From assembly GCA_947169885.1 (NCBI GenBank), contig CAMVRM010000001.1, forward strand, positions 106,306-170,305: 64,000 nt of DNA, read 5' to 3'. Source of the DNA: an uncultured Ruminococcus sp. (lineage in GTDB: Bacteria > Bacillota > Clostridia > Oscillospirales > Ruminococcaceae). Shown one piece after another: positions 43,257 through 52,311 of the stretch (positions are counted from its first letter, which is position 1; each line of letters opens with the position of its first letter). Made by a program: the position numbers and the translations under genes. A model generated the notes under the pieces. The model did no database searches. It worked only from the letters and a program-made list of their open reading frames with translations, and was not told the origin of the DNA.

Positions 43257-43287
43257 AAAATCGGACACTAAAAGTCCGATTTTTTTG
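43257..43287 (+). terminator. Terminator downstream of the S1-domain gene
   Basis: AATCGGAC (43259-43266) pairs with GTCCGATT (43274-43281), followed by T7. The 420-bp gap between this gene and miaB otherwise holds only the LexA-like box and the miaB promoter. Confidence 0.9.
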
Positions 43288-43442
43288 CTTTTTAAAGTGG
43301 GTCGACTAAAAAATATCGGAATATCGTGATTTTTTATGAAAAAGGGTATTTTTAGCGTTCATGAACCGAAAAAAGGTGTGTGATATGCTGTCTCACATGA
43401 GGTATACGACATTAGTTTTTTGTGGCATATTTTGTTTTTCAG

Positions 43443-43471
43443 TTGACAAAACCCACTTTTTGATGTATAAT
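43443..43471 (+). promoter_or_regulatory. Promoter of the miaB operon
   Basis: Perfect TTGACA (43443-43448) and TATAAT (43466-43471) with a 17-bp spacer. Confidence 0.85.
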
Positions 43472-43520
43472 ATATTAGAATGCACATTTGCGCTTATTTT
43501 GCGGCATACGGAGGAAAGAT

Positions 43521-44918
43521 ATGGTTGTTCAGAGGGATTTTTCAGGCGAAGATAAACAGCGTGACGGTCTTGAATACCTGAAAAAATATACTGCGGCTCA
43601 CGCTGAAAGATTTGGAGTGCCGCCGCTGTGCATGGTACATTCTTTCGGCTGTCAGCAGAATGTGAGCGACGGCGAGCGGCTTTTGGGAGCGCTTGCGGAA
43701 GCGGGCTTTGAGCCGACAGATGACTACAAGATAGCACAGCTTTTGATATTCAACACCTGCGCTGTCCGTGAGAATGCTGAGGACAAGGTGAGGGGAGTTG
43801 TGGGCGACCTCAAAAAGTTCAAGGAACAGCACCCCGATGTGATCTTGGGCATCTGCGGCTGCATGGCGCAGGAGAAGAAAAGCGCCGAACGTCTGCTTTC
43901 TACTTACGGTCAGATAGACCTGATCTTCGGGACGTTCGCAAACGGCGAGCTTTATGCCATGCTTGCGGAACTGCTGAAAAACCGTGGGCGCATACTCAAC
44001 ATCGAGGAAAAGCCCACCGACCCCGACGCACCGTTCACACAGCTGAGAAAGAGCAGTTATTCGGCGTTTCTGCCTATCATGTACGGCTGCAACAATTTCT
44101 GCACCTACTGCATCGTGCCTTATGTAAGAGGGCGTGAGCGCAGCCGAAGTCCCGAGTCGGTCGAGGCGGAAGTGAGACAGCTTGTCGCTGACGGCTACAA
44201 GGAGATAATGCTGCTGGGTCAGAATGTCAACAGTTACAGCTACGGTTTTCCCGAACTTCTGCGGCGGCTCAACGGTATCGAGGGGGATTTCCGCATACGT
44301 TTCATGTCGAGCCACCCGAAAGATGCGAGCCGTGAACTTATCGACACGATAATCGGCTGTGAAAAGGTCTGCAAGCATCTGCATCTGGCGCTCCAATCGG
44401 GAAGTGACCGCATACTTAAAGCCATGAACAGGCGATACACTCATGAGGATTTTTGGAAGATCGTGGAATATGCACGTTCAAAACGTCCCGACTTTTCCTT
44501 CTCGACCGATATAATCGTGGGATTCCCGGGGGAGACTTATGAGGAGTTCTGCGAGACGAAAGAGTTTGTCAAGAAAGTGAAGTTCGATAACATCTATTCG
44601 TTCGTCTATTCGCCGAGATCGGGGACAAAGGCGGCTGAACTTGACGACCCTGTGAGCGAGAAACAGAAAGGCTTGTGGCTGAGAGAACTGCTTCTTGAAA
44701 ACCGTGAAGTCGCTTCCGAATGGATGAAGCGTTTTGTCGGGCGCACCTGCCGTGTGCTTGTTGACGGCGCAGGAAAAGAGCAGGAAACTCTTACGGGGCA
44801 CAATGATGAAAATATCATCGTGAATTTTTCGGGAGATGAAAGCCTTATCGGAAAGTTCTGCGATGTCAGGATAACCGATTCCATGAACTGGGCGGTAAAA
44901 GGAGAACTGGTCTTATGA
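43521..44918 (+). CDS. miaB: tRNA-2-methylthio-N6-dimethylallyladenosine synthase
   Basis: A radical-SAM methylthiotransferase that adds a methylthio group to i6A37 of tRNAs, the step after MiaA, whose gene is 7 kb downstream. The 465-residue protein has the auxiliary-cluster cysteines at 44, 80 and 114, the radical SAM motif CNNFCTYC at 190-197, and a C-terminal TRAM domain. The start at 43521 follows GGAGGAAAG; the 43488 start lacks a ribosome site. Its stop overlaps the next start by 4 nt. Confidence 0.97.
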   Translation: MVVQRDFSGEDKQRDGLEYLKKYTAAHAERFGVPPLCMVHSFGCQQNVSDGERLLGALAEAGFEPTDDYKIAQLLIFNTCAVRENAEDKVRGVVGDLKKFKEQHPDVILGICGCMAQEKKSAERLLSTYGQIDLIFGTFANGELYAMLAELLKNRGRILNIEEKPTDPDAPFTQLRKSSYSAFLPIMYGCNNFCTYCIVPYVRGRERSRSPESVEAEVRQLVADGYKEIMLLGQNVNSYSYGFPELLRRLNGIEGDFRIRFMSSHPKDASRELIDTIIGCEKVCKHLHLALQSGSDRILKAMNRRYTHEDFWKIVEYARSKRPDFSFSTDIIVGFPGETYEEFCETKEFVKKVKFDNIYSFVYSPRSGTKAAELDDPVSEKQKGLWLRELLLENREVASEWMKRFVGRTCRVLVDGAGKEQETLTGHNDENIIVNFSGDESLIGKFCDVRITDSMNWAVKGELVL

Positions 44919-45580
44919 AAGAGATAAAGATACCTGTCAGACATGAGACAGGCAGTTTTTTGGTAAGTGAACTGAGCGGCGGCACGGGCGAATTTGTCAT
45001 GCGGTCGGAATACGGCGATGTGCTGTGCTGGAATGACGGCGGCTATGAGATGCGGCTGTATAACATTCCCGAGGAAGATACCGACAAGCTGACGGCGCAC
45101 TATGACGAGGATTGGCGGCTCTCGGAAGTGACGCTGGGGGACAGGCTCGTTTATATCTCGTATGCGGACGACAGTGAGGCTTGGAACGCCATACGTGAGT
45201 TTGCGGCGGCTGAGGGCAGAAGGATCGCCGATAAAGTTGCGGCGGTCGAGGGCAAAGTCGGCAGAGTTTTCGTTGAGTATTACAAGGACTGGGAGAGCTT
45301 TGACTTTGGGGTCATAGTCGCTTCGGAAAAGGAACTCTGGAAAGTCGCAGCGGCTGCCGAGGACGAGGACTGCATAAACATGAGCGGCGAGTTCAGCCAC
45401 CAAAACAAGATATGCGCCGATAACGCACGTTTTTCGGTGATGTTCGGCTGTCTGCCAAAAGGATTGACAGTCGGGCTTATGGGTATGAGCATCGAGATCA
45501 TGACAGAAGCGGTCAGATCGGCGTGCGACAGGCTTGATAAGTCGGCGGATTTTGACTTTATCGCCGAAGCTTATGATTAA
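44915..45580 (+). CDS. Conserved-looking cytoplasmic protein, unknown function
   Basis: A 221-residue acidic protein whose ATG overlaps the miaB stop (ATGA), so the two are translationally coupled. There is no signal peptide or membrane helix. The sequence reads as alternating beta strands (EFVMRSEYGDVLCW, VGRVFVEYYKDWESFDFGVIVAS) and helices; I recognise no domain. Coupling to a tRNA-modifying enzyme may only reflect operon structure. Codon use resembles the neighbouring housekeeping genes. Confidence 0.75.
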   Translation: MKEIKIPVRHETGSFLVSELSGGTGEFVMRSEYGDVLCWNDGGYEMRLYNIPEEDTDKLTAHYDEDWRLSEVTLGDRLVYISYADDSEAWNAIREFAAAEGRRIADKVAAVEGKVGRVFVEYYKDWESFDFGVIVASEKELWKVAAAAEDEDCINMSGEFSHQNKICADNARFSVMFGCLPKGLTVGLMGMSIEIMTEAVRSACDRLDKSADFDFIAEAYD

Positions 45581-45621
45581 ATTTGATAAAGGGTAATTAT
45601 TATACAGGAGGAAATTTAAAA

Positions 45622-46029
45622 ATGGATATTATTCAGATGACAAGGGAGCTTGGCAGAGCTATACAGTGTGACGAAAGATACATCAATATGCAGGCTGCTG
45701 CTGCAAAGACCGACACAGATTCAGATGTTCAGAAGAAGATAGGCGAGTTCAATATGCTCAGACGTGACCTCAGCCTTGAAATGGCAAAGGCTGACAAGGA
45801 CGGCGAGCGCCTGACCCAGCTTGACGATGACATCAGAGCGGTGTATGACGAGATAATGAATATGCCGGTCATGACTGAGTTCAACGCCGCAAAGGAGGAG
45901 TTCGACAAGCTCATCAAGAGCGTGAACTTCATCATTGCGACTGCTGCCGAGGGCGGCGACCCCATTACCTGTCCCGAGACTGCACCCACCTGCACAGGCA
46001 GCTGTGCTTCATGCGGAGGATGCGGCTGA
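45622..46029 (+). CDS. YlbF/YmcA-family protein with Cys-rich tail
   Basis: A 135-residue mostly helical protein matching the Com_YlbF family: MTRELGRAIQCDERYINMQ, DVQKKIGEFN and a later EFNAAKEEFDKLIKSVNFII helix. In Bacillus such proteins form the Y-complex with RNase Y and control mRNA processing. The last 12 residues (CTGSCASCGGCG) add four cysteines that could bind a metal or cluster, as in some clostridial relatives. Start ATG 45622 follows AGGAGGAAA; the 45583 start is rejected. mutS follows after a hairpin. Confidence 0.88.
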   Translation: MDIIQMTRELGRAIQCDERYINMQAAAAKTDTDSDVQKKIGEFNMLRRDLSLEMAKADKDGERLTQLDDDIRAVYDEIMNMPVMTEFNAAKEEFDKLIKSVNFIIATAAEGGDPITCPETAPTCTGSCASCGGCG

Positions 46030-46068
46030 GCCTGAGCTTTGGCATGAACTCAGCAGATAGTAGATAAA

Positions 46069-46131
46069 TGATAACAGATATAATTATTCGGATACCGTCC
46101 GCTGAGCGGACAGCTTTTTCTGTTATCTGTT
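46069..46131 (+). terminator. Hairpin/possible terminator before mutS
   Basis: GTCCGCT and AGCGGAC form a tight hairpin at 46097-46111, followed by a short CTTTTT. It is nested inside wider arms reading GATAACAGA and TCTGTTATC. Confidence 0.5.
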
Positions 46132-46184
46132 AACTATTATCTTTTAGCAATTGTTTTGGAAAGAAGAAGGAGTTGGAAAATAAA

Positions 46185-48791
46185 TTGTTGCCCGAGATAG
46201 ATGAGAGCAGGCTTTCGCCCGGTATGCAGCAGTGGCTTGCGGTCAAGAAGAAATACCCGAATCATGTGCTGCTTTACCGTATTGGCGATTTTTATGAGAT
46301 GTTCTTTGACGATGCTGTGAGAGTTTCAGGTGAATTGCAGCTGGTGCTGACAGGCAAGGACTGCGGACTTGACGAGCGTGCGCCGATGTGCGGAATACCG
46401 CATCATGCGGCAGACGTTTACATAAAAAAGCTGGTGGATAAGAACTACATGGTGGCTGTCTGCGAGCAGACGGAAGACCCTGCGCAGGCAAAAGGACTTG
46501 TCAAGCGTGAGGTAGTCAAGGTGCTGACTCCGGGAACTATCACTGACGGCGACCTGCTGGACGAAGGCTCGAACAACTATATCTGCTCTTTCTATTCGAG
46601 GGGTGACGAGTGTGCGCTCGCATTTGCGGATGTTTCAACGGGTGAAGCACGGCTTTACAGCTTTTCGGGCAAAGACATGACCGACCGCTCGATAAGTGAA
46701 CTTTCACGCTTTATGCCGAGTGAACTGCTTATCAACGAGGGCTTTCTTGCAATGAGAGAGGTAAGCACCTTTGTACGAAAGACGCTTAAACCTACTGTTC
46801 AGCTGCTTGACGAGAACGAGTTTGTTCCCGAACTTCACGCTGATGAAGCGGCGGCACAGTTTGAGGCGGCGAGCATCGAAGAACTGGGCGTTGACCCCAT
46901 GTCTGTTGAAGCGTATTCGCTGTGCGGACTTATGGGTTATATCCACGCAACACAGCTTGCACTTGTCAAGCGTTTCACAAAGCTGATACGTGACGGCGGC
47001 GAACCTGTCATGACGATAGGTTTCACGGCTCGCCGCAACCTGGAACTTACCGAAACGCTCCGCACAAAGGAGAAAAAAGGTTCTCTGCTGTGGGTGCTTG
47101 ACAAGACAAAAACTTCCATGGGACGCAGGCTGATACGCAAGTATCTTGAACAGCCGCTCGTCAACCCGACAGCTATCATGGACAGGCTCAACGCCGTTGA
47201 AGCACTCACAAAGAACCCTGTTGCATTGGGTGACATAACGGCACAGCTGCAAGGCATCTATGATATTGAGCGGCTTATGACAAGGGTCATGTACCAGACG
47301 GCAACTCCGAGGGACTTGAAATCGCTGTCGCTGACGGCACTCAAACTTCCTGCACTGAAAGAACTGCTTAATGATGTTCCCTGCAAGCTGATAGATTCAC
47401 TTGCAAGGAGAATGTCAACGCTTGAACCTGTCTCAAATCTTATCGAGAATGCGCTTGTTGACGAACCGCCTGTTCAGCTGAAAGACGGCGGAGTTATCCG
47501 TGACGGATACAATGACGAACTGGACGGTCTGCGCGGGATAATCGCAGGCGGTCAGGATATAATCAGCGACATCGAAGCAAGAGAGCGTGAACGGACGGGC
47601 ATCAAGAGCCTGAAAGTCAGCTACAACCGTGTGTTCGGTTATTACATCGAGGTAACACGGACTAACCTTGCACTTGTTCCCGATAATTACATCAAGAAGC
47701 AGACGCTCAAAAACTGCGAGCGTTTTGTTACGGAAGAACTGAAAATAGCCGAGAACTCTATCCTCGGTGCTTCGGAAAAGATAGTCAGCCTTGAAACGGA
47801 GATATTCTCTGAGATAAGAAAGGCTGTTGCTTTACAGCTCGAAATGGTCCAGCAGACTGCCGATTCGGTGGCGGCTGTGGACGTGCTGTGTTCCTTTGCG
47901 AACATCGCCGTTGCGAACAACTACGTCAAGCCCGACATTGCGATAGACGGCATAATCGACATAAAAGACGGCAGACACCCCGTTGTTGAACTTATGCAGA
48001 GCGAGGAAGTGTTCGTCCCGAACGACTGTTACCTTGACCTGACCGACAACCGCATGACGATAATCACAGGTCCTAATATGTCGGGTAAATCCACCTACAT
48101 GAGACAGACGGCGCTCATAACGCTCATGGCGCAGATAGGCTGCTTTGTGCCTGCATCTTCGGCAAAGATCTCGGTAGTCGACCAGATATTCACACGAATT
48201 GGCGCATCGGACGATCTGACATCGGGTCAGTCGACCTTTATGGTGGAGATGAGTGAAGTTGCCGACATCGTAAAGCACGCCACAAAGCAGAGCCTTGTTA
48301 TCTTAGACGAAGTGGGGCGAGGAACTTCGACTTTTGACGGCATAAGCATCGCACGTTCGGTATGCGAGTTCATCTGTTCGCAGAAAGGCTTGGGGTGCAA
48401 GACGCTCTTTGCGACCCATTATCACGAACTTATCGACTTGGAGGGAGAGATAAGGGGCATTAAGAACTGCTCGATAGCCGTCAAGCGCAAGGGCGATGAT
48501 ATTCGTTTCCTGCGAAAGATAGTCCCCGGGGGCGCTGACGACAGTTTCGGTATTGAAGTCGCAAAGCTCGCAGGTCTGCCGCCTAAGATAATCACCCGTG
48601 CAAAACAGCTTCTTAAAGAAATGGAAGCGGAAGCCGCATCGGGCAGAAAGGAACAGTCTGACAGCAGTCAGGTATCGTTTGAGGCTATGGGCGGAGATGT
48701 TATCAAGCAGAAACTGCGTGAAACGAACATCGGCGAGATGAATGATAGCGAACTTAGAGAGTTCGTTTCGGAGTTGTATAAGTATCTGTAA
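46185..48791 (+). CDS. mutS: DNA mismatch repair protein MutS
   Basis: Recognises mismatches and recruits MutL. The protein (about 868 residues) has the mismatch-binding domain with the GDFYEMFFDDA motif (Phe-x-Glu wedge), connector, lever and clamp regions. The ATPase has Walker A TGPNMSGKST near residue 628 and later DEVGRGTSTFDG. The start is uncertain: TTG 46173 directly touches the AAGGAG site, so TTG 46185, 12 nt away, is chosen; both give a plausible N-terminus. First of a mutS-mutL-miaA-hfq run, a common Firmicute grouping. Confidence 0.96.
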   Translation: MLPEIDESRLSPGMQQWLAVKKKYPNHVLLYRIGDFYEMFFDDAVRVSGELQLVLTGKDCGLDERAPMCGIPHHAADVYIKKLVDKNYMVAVCEQTEDPAQAKGLVKREVVKVLTPGTITDGDLLDEGSNNYICSFYSRGDECALAFADVSTGEARLYSFSGKDMTDRSISELSRFMPSELLINEGFLAMREVSTFVRKTLKPTVQLLDENEFVPELHADEAAAQFEAASIEELGVDPMSVEAYSLCGLMGYIHATQLALVKRFTKLIRDGGEPVMTIGFTARRNLELTETLRTKEKKGSLLWVLDKTKTSMGRRLIRKYLEQPLVNPTAIMDRLNAVEALTKNPVALGDITAQLQGIYDIERLMTRVMYQTATPRDLKSLSLTALKLPALKELLNDVPCKLIDSLARRMSTLEPVSNLIENALVDEPPVQLKDGGVIRDGYNDELDGLRGIIAGGQDIISDIEARERERTGIKSLKVSYNRVFGYYIEVTRTNLALVPDNYIKKQTLKNCERFVTEELKIAENSILGASEKIVSLETEIFSEIRKAVALQLEMVQQTADSVAAVDVLCSFANIAVANNYVKPDIAIDGIIDIKDGRHPVVELMQSEEVFVPNDCYLDLTDNRMTIITGPNMSGKSTYMRQTALITLMAQIGCFVPASSAKISVVDQIFTRIGASDDLTSGQSTFMVEMSEVADIVKHATKQSLVILDEVGRGTSTFDGISIARSVCEFICSQKGLGCKTLFATHYHELIDLEGEIRGIKNCSIAVKRKGDDIRFLRKIVPGGADDSFGIEVAKLAGLPPKIITRAKQLLKEMEAEAASGRKEQSDSSQVSFEAMGGDVIKQKLRETNIGEMNDSELREFVSELYKYL

Positions 48792-48811
48792 AAATAGAAA
48801 GGCAGCAACAG

Positions 48812-50950
48812 ATGTCAAAAATAAACGTCCTTGACAAAGAGGTATACGAACTTATAGCGGCAGGAGAAGTCATAGAACGTCCTGCATCGATAGTCAAGGA
48901 ACTTATCGAGAATGCAATAGATGCAGATGCGACTGCTGTCACTGTTGAGATAAAAAACGGCGGCAGGAGTTTTCTCAGAGTGACCGACAACGGCGGCGGT
49001 ATCACGCATGATGATGTTCCGAAAGCGTTCCTGCGCCATGCGACCAGCAAGGTAGCCGAAAAAGCTGACCTTGAACACATCATGACAATGGGTTTTCGTG
49101 GTGAAGCGCTGGCTTCGGTGTGTGCGGTCGCAAGGGTCGAGATGTTCACACGTCAGCCGGGGGAGGTCTATGGAACTCACTATGAGATAGCCGCATCGGA
49201 ACAGCAGACTTATGAAGTAACGGGCTGTCCCGAGGGGACGAGCATAATCGTGCGTGACTTGTTCTACAATGTTCCCGCACGTCTGAAATTCCTCAAAAAA
49301 GATGCCACCGAAGCTACACGCATCCAGGAGCTTATGAGCAGGCTTGCGGTATCACGTCCCGACATTAGTTTCAAGCTTATCCGTGACAACAAAAACGTGT
49401 TCGTGACGGCAGGCGACGGCAAGCTTTATTCGGCAGTATATTCGGTTTTTGGGCGTGAGTTTGCAAAAGGACTTCTGCCTGTTGATTACAGCCGCGGGAG
49501 TTTTTCGGCAGAGGGGTTTGTTTCTAAGCCGCTCGATTCACGCACCAACCGCAAGTTTCAGGTGTTCTATGTAAATGGGCGCTACGTTCATTCGGAAGTA
49601 TGCTCGCAGGCACTGGAAGAAGCCTATAAGAGCCGCATGATGGTGGGGCGTTTTCCAATGTGCGTTATGAAGCTTGATCTGCCGCCCGATATGCTCGATG
49701 TAAACGTTCACCCTGCAAAGACGGAGATACGTTTTTCAGATAATCGGTTCGTGTTCGATTCGGTGTATTTTGCCGCAAGGCAGGCGCTTGACTGCGAGGA
49801 CAAGCCGCAGAGACTGACGATAGGCGAGAAAAAGCGTTACTCCGACAGTGAGTTATACGCCGACAACACGCCGAAAGCGGAGCAAATGGTGTTTGCCGAA
49901 CCGAAGTCAGAGCCTGCAAAGACTGCTGACACGGCGGCATTTGTCAAGTCTGCAAAGCCTGTCGGGAAAAGTGACGACACGGGAGATGACCTGTTTTTAA
50001 AGTCGCTGAATGAACAGACGGCTGAGAACAGACTTGAAGATGATTCTTTCGTGAAGATGCTGGACGGCATGACAAAGCAGGCGCAGGCTGATGAATTTGA
50101 GCCGCCATTGCCGCCTCCGCCCGAAGATTTGCAGTTTGATCAGGCTGTTCCGTCGGAGGTCAGCGGTTATCCCGAGCAGACGGAAGCTGTTCCGGAAGAT
50201 GATGTTCGGGAGGAAAGCGGCGAGAGTTTTGAGGAACAAACGCAGGCGGAGGATAATGCTGACGAGCCTGAGCAGGAAGATACACTGCTTGAGAATTTCA
50301 GTTTTGTGACGGCTGAGGACATGAAGCGCCGCCGTCCCGTGAGGATAGACCCTGTTATCCCTGAGAGCGAGCAGAAACAGCCGCCGGAGAAGCCGAAAGT
50401 CATCGGCGAGCTGTTCAAGACATACATTGTGGCGCAGGTGGGCAAGCAAATGGTGCTGATCGACAAGCACGCTGCGCATGAACGGCACATTTATGAGCAG
50501 ATACGTTTCGGGTCGGGGACAGTCACGGCACAGCTTTTATTAGAGCCGATAATGGTGATGCTGTCATTTGACGAGTATGATGCGATTGCGGCGAACGTTG
50601 ATAAAGTCGAGAAGTTCGGATTTGTGATAGAACCTGACGTTGCGCCTGCTGTGGCAGTTAAAGCTTTGCCGCAGTTATTGAAGCAGTACAACCCGACCGA
50701 AATGATAGTCGAGATAGCGCAGAAGCTGATACTCGGGGGAAATGCGATGCCGCAGTTATATGATGACATATACAGGTCAATGTCATGCAAAGCGGCGATA
50801 AAGGCACATGATGACAACACGATCGAGGAGTTACAGCATTTAGCGGAGCTGGTTTATAGTGAGGATCTGAGATATTGTCCGCACGGCAGACCGATACGTC
50901 TGGAAATGAGCGAATACGAGATAGAGAAGCACTTTAAGAGAATAGTCTGA
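48812..50950 (+). CDS. mutL: DNA mismatch repair protein MutL, endonuclease type
   Basis: Couples mismatch recognition to strand incision. The 712-residue protein has a GHKL ATPase N-terminus (KELIENAIDADA, DNGGGI, GFRGEAL), a long acidic disordered linker (about residues 340-530), and a dimer domain. The dimer domain carries DKHAAHERHIYE near residue 550, the DQHAxxExxxxE metal site of nicking MutL, and a late CPHGRP zinc motif. An active endonuclease is therefore expected, as in organisms without MutH. Start ATG 48812 follows GAAAGG, 21 nt after mutS. Confidence 0.97.
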   Translation: MSKINVLDKEVYELIAAGEVIERPASIVKELIENAIDADATAVTVEIKNGGRSFLRVTDNGGGITHDDVPKAFLRHATSKVAEKADLEHIMTMGFRGEALASVCAVARVEMFTRQPGEVYGTHYEIAASEQQTYEVTGCPEGTSIIVRDLFYNVPARLKFLKKDATEATRIQELMSRLAVSRPDISFKLIRDNKNVFVTAGDGKLYSAVYSVFGREFAKGLLPVDYSRGSFSAEGFVSKPLDSRTNRKFQVFYVNGRYVHSEVCSQALEEAYKSRMMVGRFPMCVMKLDLPPDMLDVNVHPAKTEIRFSDNRFVFDSVYFAARQALDCEDKPQRLTIGEKKRYSDSELYADNTPKAEQMVFAEPKSEPAKTADTAAFVKSAKPVGKSDDTGDDLFLKSLNEQTAENRLEDDSFVKMLDGMTKQAQADEFEPPLPPPPEDLQFDQAVPSEVSGYPEQTEAVPEDDVREESGESFEEQTQAEDNADEPEQEDTLLENFSFVTAEDMKRRRPVRIDPVIPESEQKQPPEKPKVIGELFKTYIVAQVGKQMVLIDKHAAHERHIYEQIRFGSGTVTAQLLLEPIMVMLSFDEYDAIAANVDKVEKFGFVIEPDVAPAVAVKALPQLLKQYNPTEMIVEIAQKLILGGNAMPQLYDDIYRSMSCKAAIKAHDDNTIEELQHLAELVYSEDLRYCPHGRPIRLEMSEYEIEKHFKRIV

Positions 50951-50973
50951 AACAAATAAAAGGAGGTGGCAGA

Positions 50974-51936
50974 ATGGGAAAAGAGAATAAGATACCATTG
51001 CTTGTGATAGGCGGTGCGACTGCTTCTGGAAAAACGGCGCTGTCGGTCGAAATGGCTAAGGCGTTTGACGGCGAGATAGTCTGCGCCGATTCTATGCAGG
51101 TGTATAAGGATCTTCAAATAATCACCGCCCGTGTGACCGAGGAGGAGATGCAGGGAGTGCCGCACCACCTGACAGGCTTTCTGCCGCTGGAAAAAAGCTT
51201 CTCTGTGGCGGAGTGGGCTGATATGGCTAGGAAATGTATCGCCGATATTCGGCAGAGAGGAAAACTCCCGATCGTCTGCGGAGGTACGGGGCTTTATATC
51301 AGCACGCTTATCGACAATATCGTGTTCGAGGATAACGGAGCTGACCCGAAACGCCGTGCAGAACTTGAACTTTACGCCGAGGAAAACGGCAGACACGCTC
51401 TTTGGCAGATGCTGGAAAAACTTGACCCCGAGTCTGCCGCTGTTATACATGAGAATAACGTTAAACGTGTGGTTCGGGCGATAGAGGTCTGCGAAAGCAC
51501 GGGTCAGGGCTTCTATGAACAGCGCAGGCAGAACCTTAAAGGCGACAGCCCCTATGACGCTTATGTTATGACGATAGGCTATGAGGACAGGGCTGACCTC
51601 TATGACCGCATAAACCGCCGTGTTGATGTTATGCTGAAACAGGGCATGGTCGATGAGGCAAGACGTGTCTATGAGGGGAGCGACCCTGCTACCGCTTATC
51701 AGGCTATCGGATATAAGGAACTTATCCCTTTCCTTAAAGGCGAAAAAACGCTGGAAGAATGCGCCGAAAATATAAAGCTGGGTACTCGGCATTACGCTAA
51801 AAGACAGCTAACATGGTTTCGGCGGATAGATGGCATAGAGACATTTTATTATCCAAAAGATGAAAATAATAAAACTTTTTTTGAAAAAGTTAAAAAAGGT
51901 ATAGCCAAATCAAACATTTTGTGCTATAATAAATAA
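50974..51936 (+). CDS. miaA: tRNA dimethylallyltransferase
   Basis: Transfers an isoprenyl group to A37 of tRNAs that read UNN codons, making the substrate for MiaB. The 320-residue protein has the P-loop GGATASGKTA (13-22), DSMQVYKDLQI with the catalytic Asp, GVPHHL and GGTGLYI. It is a close match to the family length. The ribosome site is AAAGGAGG. The 3' end of the coding sequence contains a probable promoter for hfq. Confidence 0.97.
   Translation: MGKENKIPLLVIGGATASGKTALSVEMAKAFDGEIVCADSMQVYKDLQIITARVTEEEMQGVPHHLTGFLPLEKSFSVAEWADMARKCIADIRQRGKLPIVCGGTGLYISTLIDNIVFEDNGADPKRRAELELYAEENGRHALWQMLEKLDPESAAVIHENNVKRVVRAIEVCESTGQGFYEQRRQNLKGDSPYDAYVMTIGYEDRADLYDRINRRVDVMLKQGMVDEARRVYEGSDPATAYQAIGYKELIPFLKGEKTLEECAENIKLGTRHYAKRQLTWFRRIDGIETFYYPKDENNKTFFEKVKKGIAKSNILCYNK
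51923..51930 (+). promoter_or_regulatory. Extended -10 promoter before hfq
   Basis: A TGCTATAAT sequence inside the last codons of miaA gives an extended -10; no clear -35 box. A small ATCCG/CGGAT stem lies in the leader. The signal is modest. Confidence 0.35.
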
Positions 51937-52028
51937 TGAATATCCGAAACGAAGCGGATAGATACAAAAAATAAAAAATAGAAGAAGCATTTTGGAAGAA
52001 AAAGGTATTTTCTAAGGAGTGACTGGAA

Positions 52029-52265
52029 ATGAACAAGAATTTGAATTTACAGGATATTTTTCTCAATCAGGCAAGAAAAGAAAAGGTACTCGTTACTATG
52101 ATACTTGTCAACGGCTACCAGTTCAAGGGCGTTGTCAAGGGCTTTGACAGCTATGTTGTTATCCTTGACTGCGAGGGCAAACAGAACGTTGTTTACAAGC
52201 ACGCTATCTCGACTATCGTGCCTACCAGAGCTATCAATATCCTTGACAGTCAGGAAAAGGCTTGA
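52029..52265 (+). CDS. hfq: RNA chaperone Hfq
   Basis: A 78-residue Sm-like protein that binds A- and U-rich RNA and helps small RNAs pair with targets. The Sm1 segment ([20 protein letters not shown]), the [19 protein letters not shown] core and the Sm2 signature [11 protein letters not shown] are all present. The length fits Gram-positive Hfq, without the long C-terminal tail of enterobacteria. The ribosome site is TAAGGAGTG. Placement after miaA is the classical miaA-hfq order. Confidence 0.97.
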   Translation: MNKNLNLQDIFLNQARKEKVLVTMILVNGYQFKGVVKGFDSYVVILDCEGKQNVVYKHAISTIVPTRAINILDSQEKA

Positions 52266-52311
52266 CAGGCTCTTTCTGCGTAAGGAGAAAGAAGGGAAAG
52301 TATAAAAGCGT

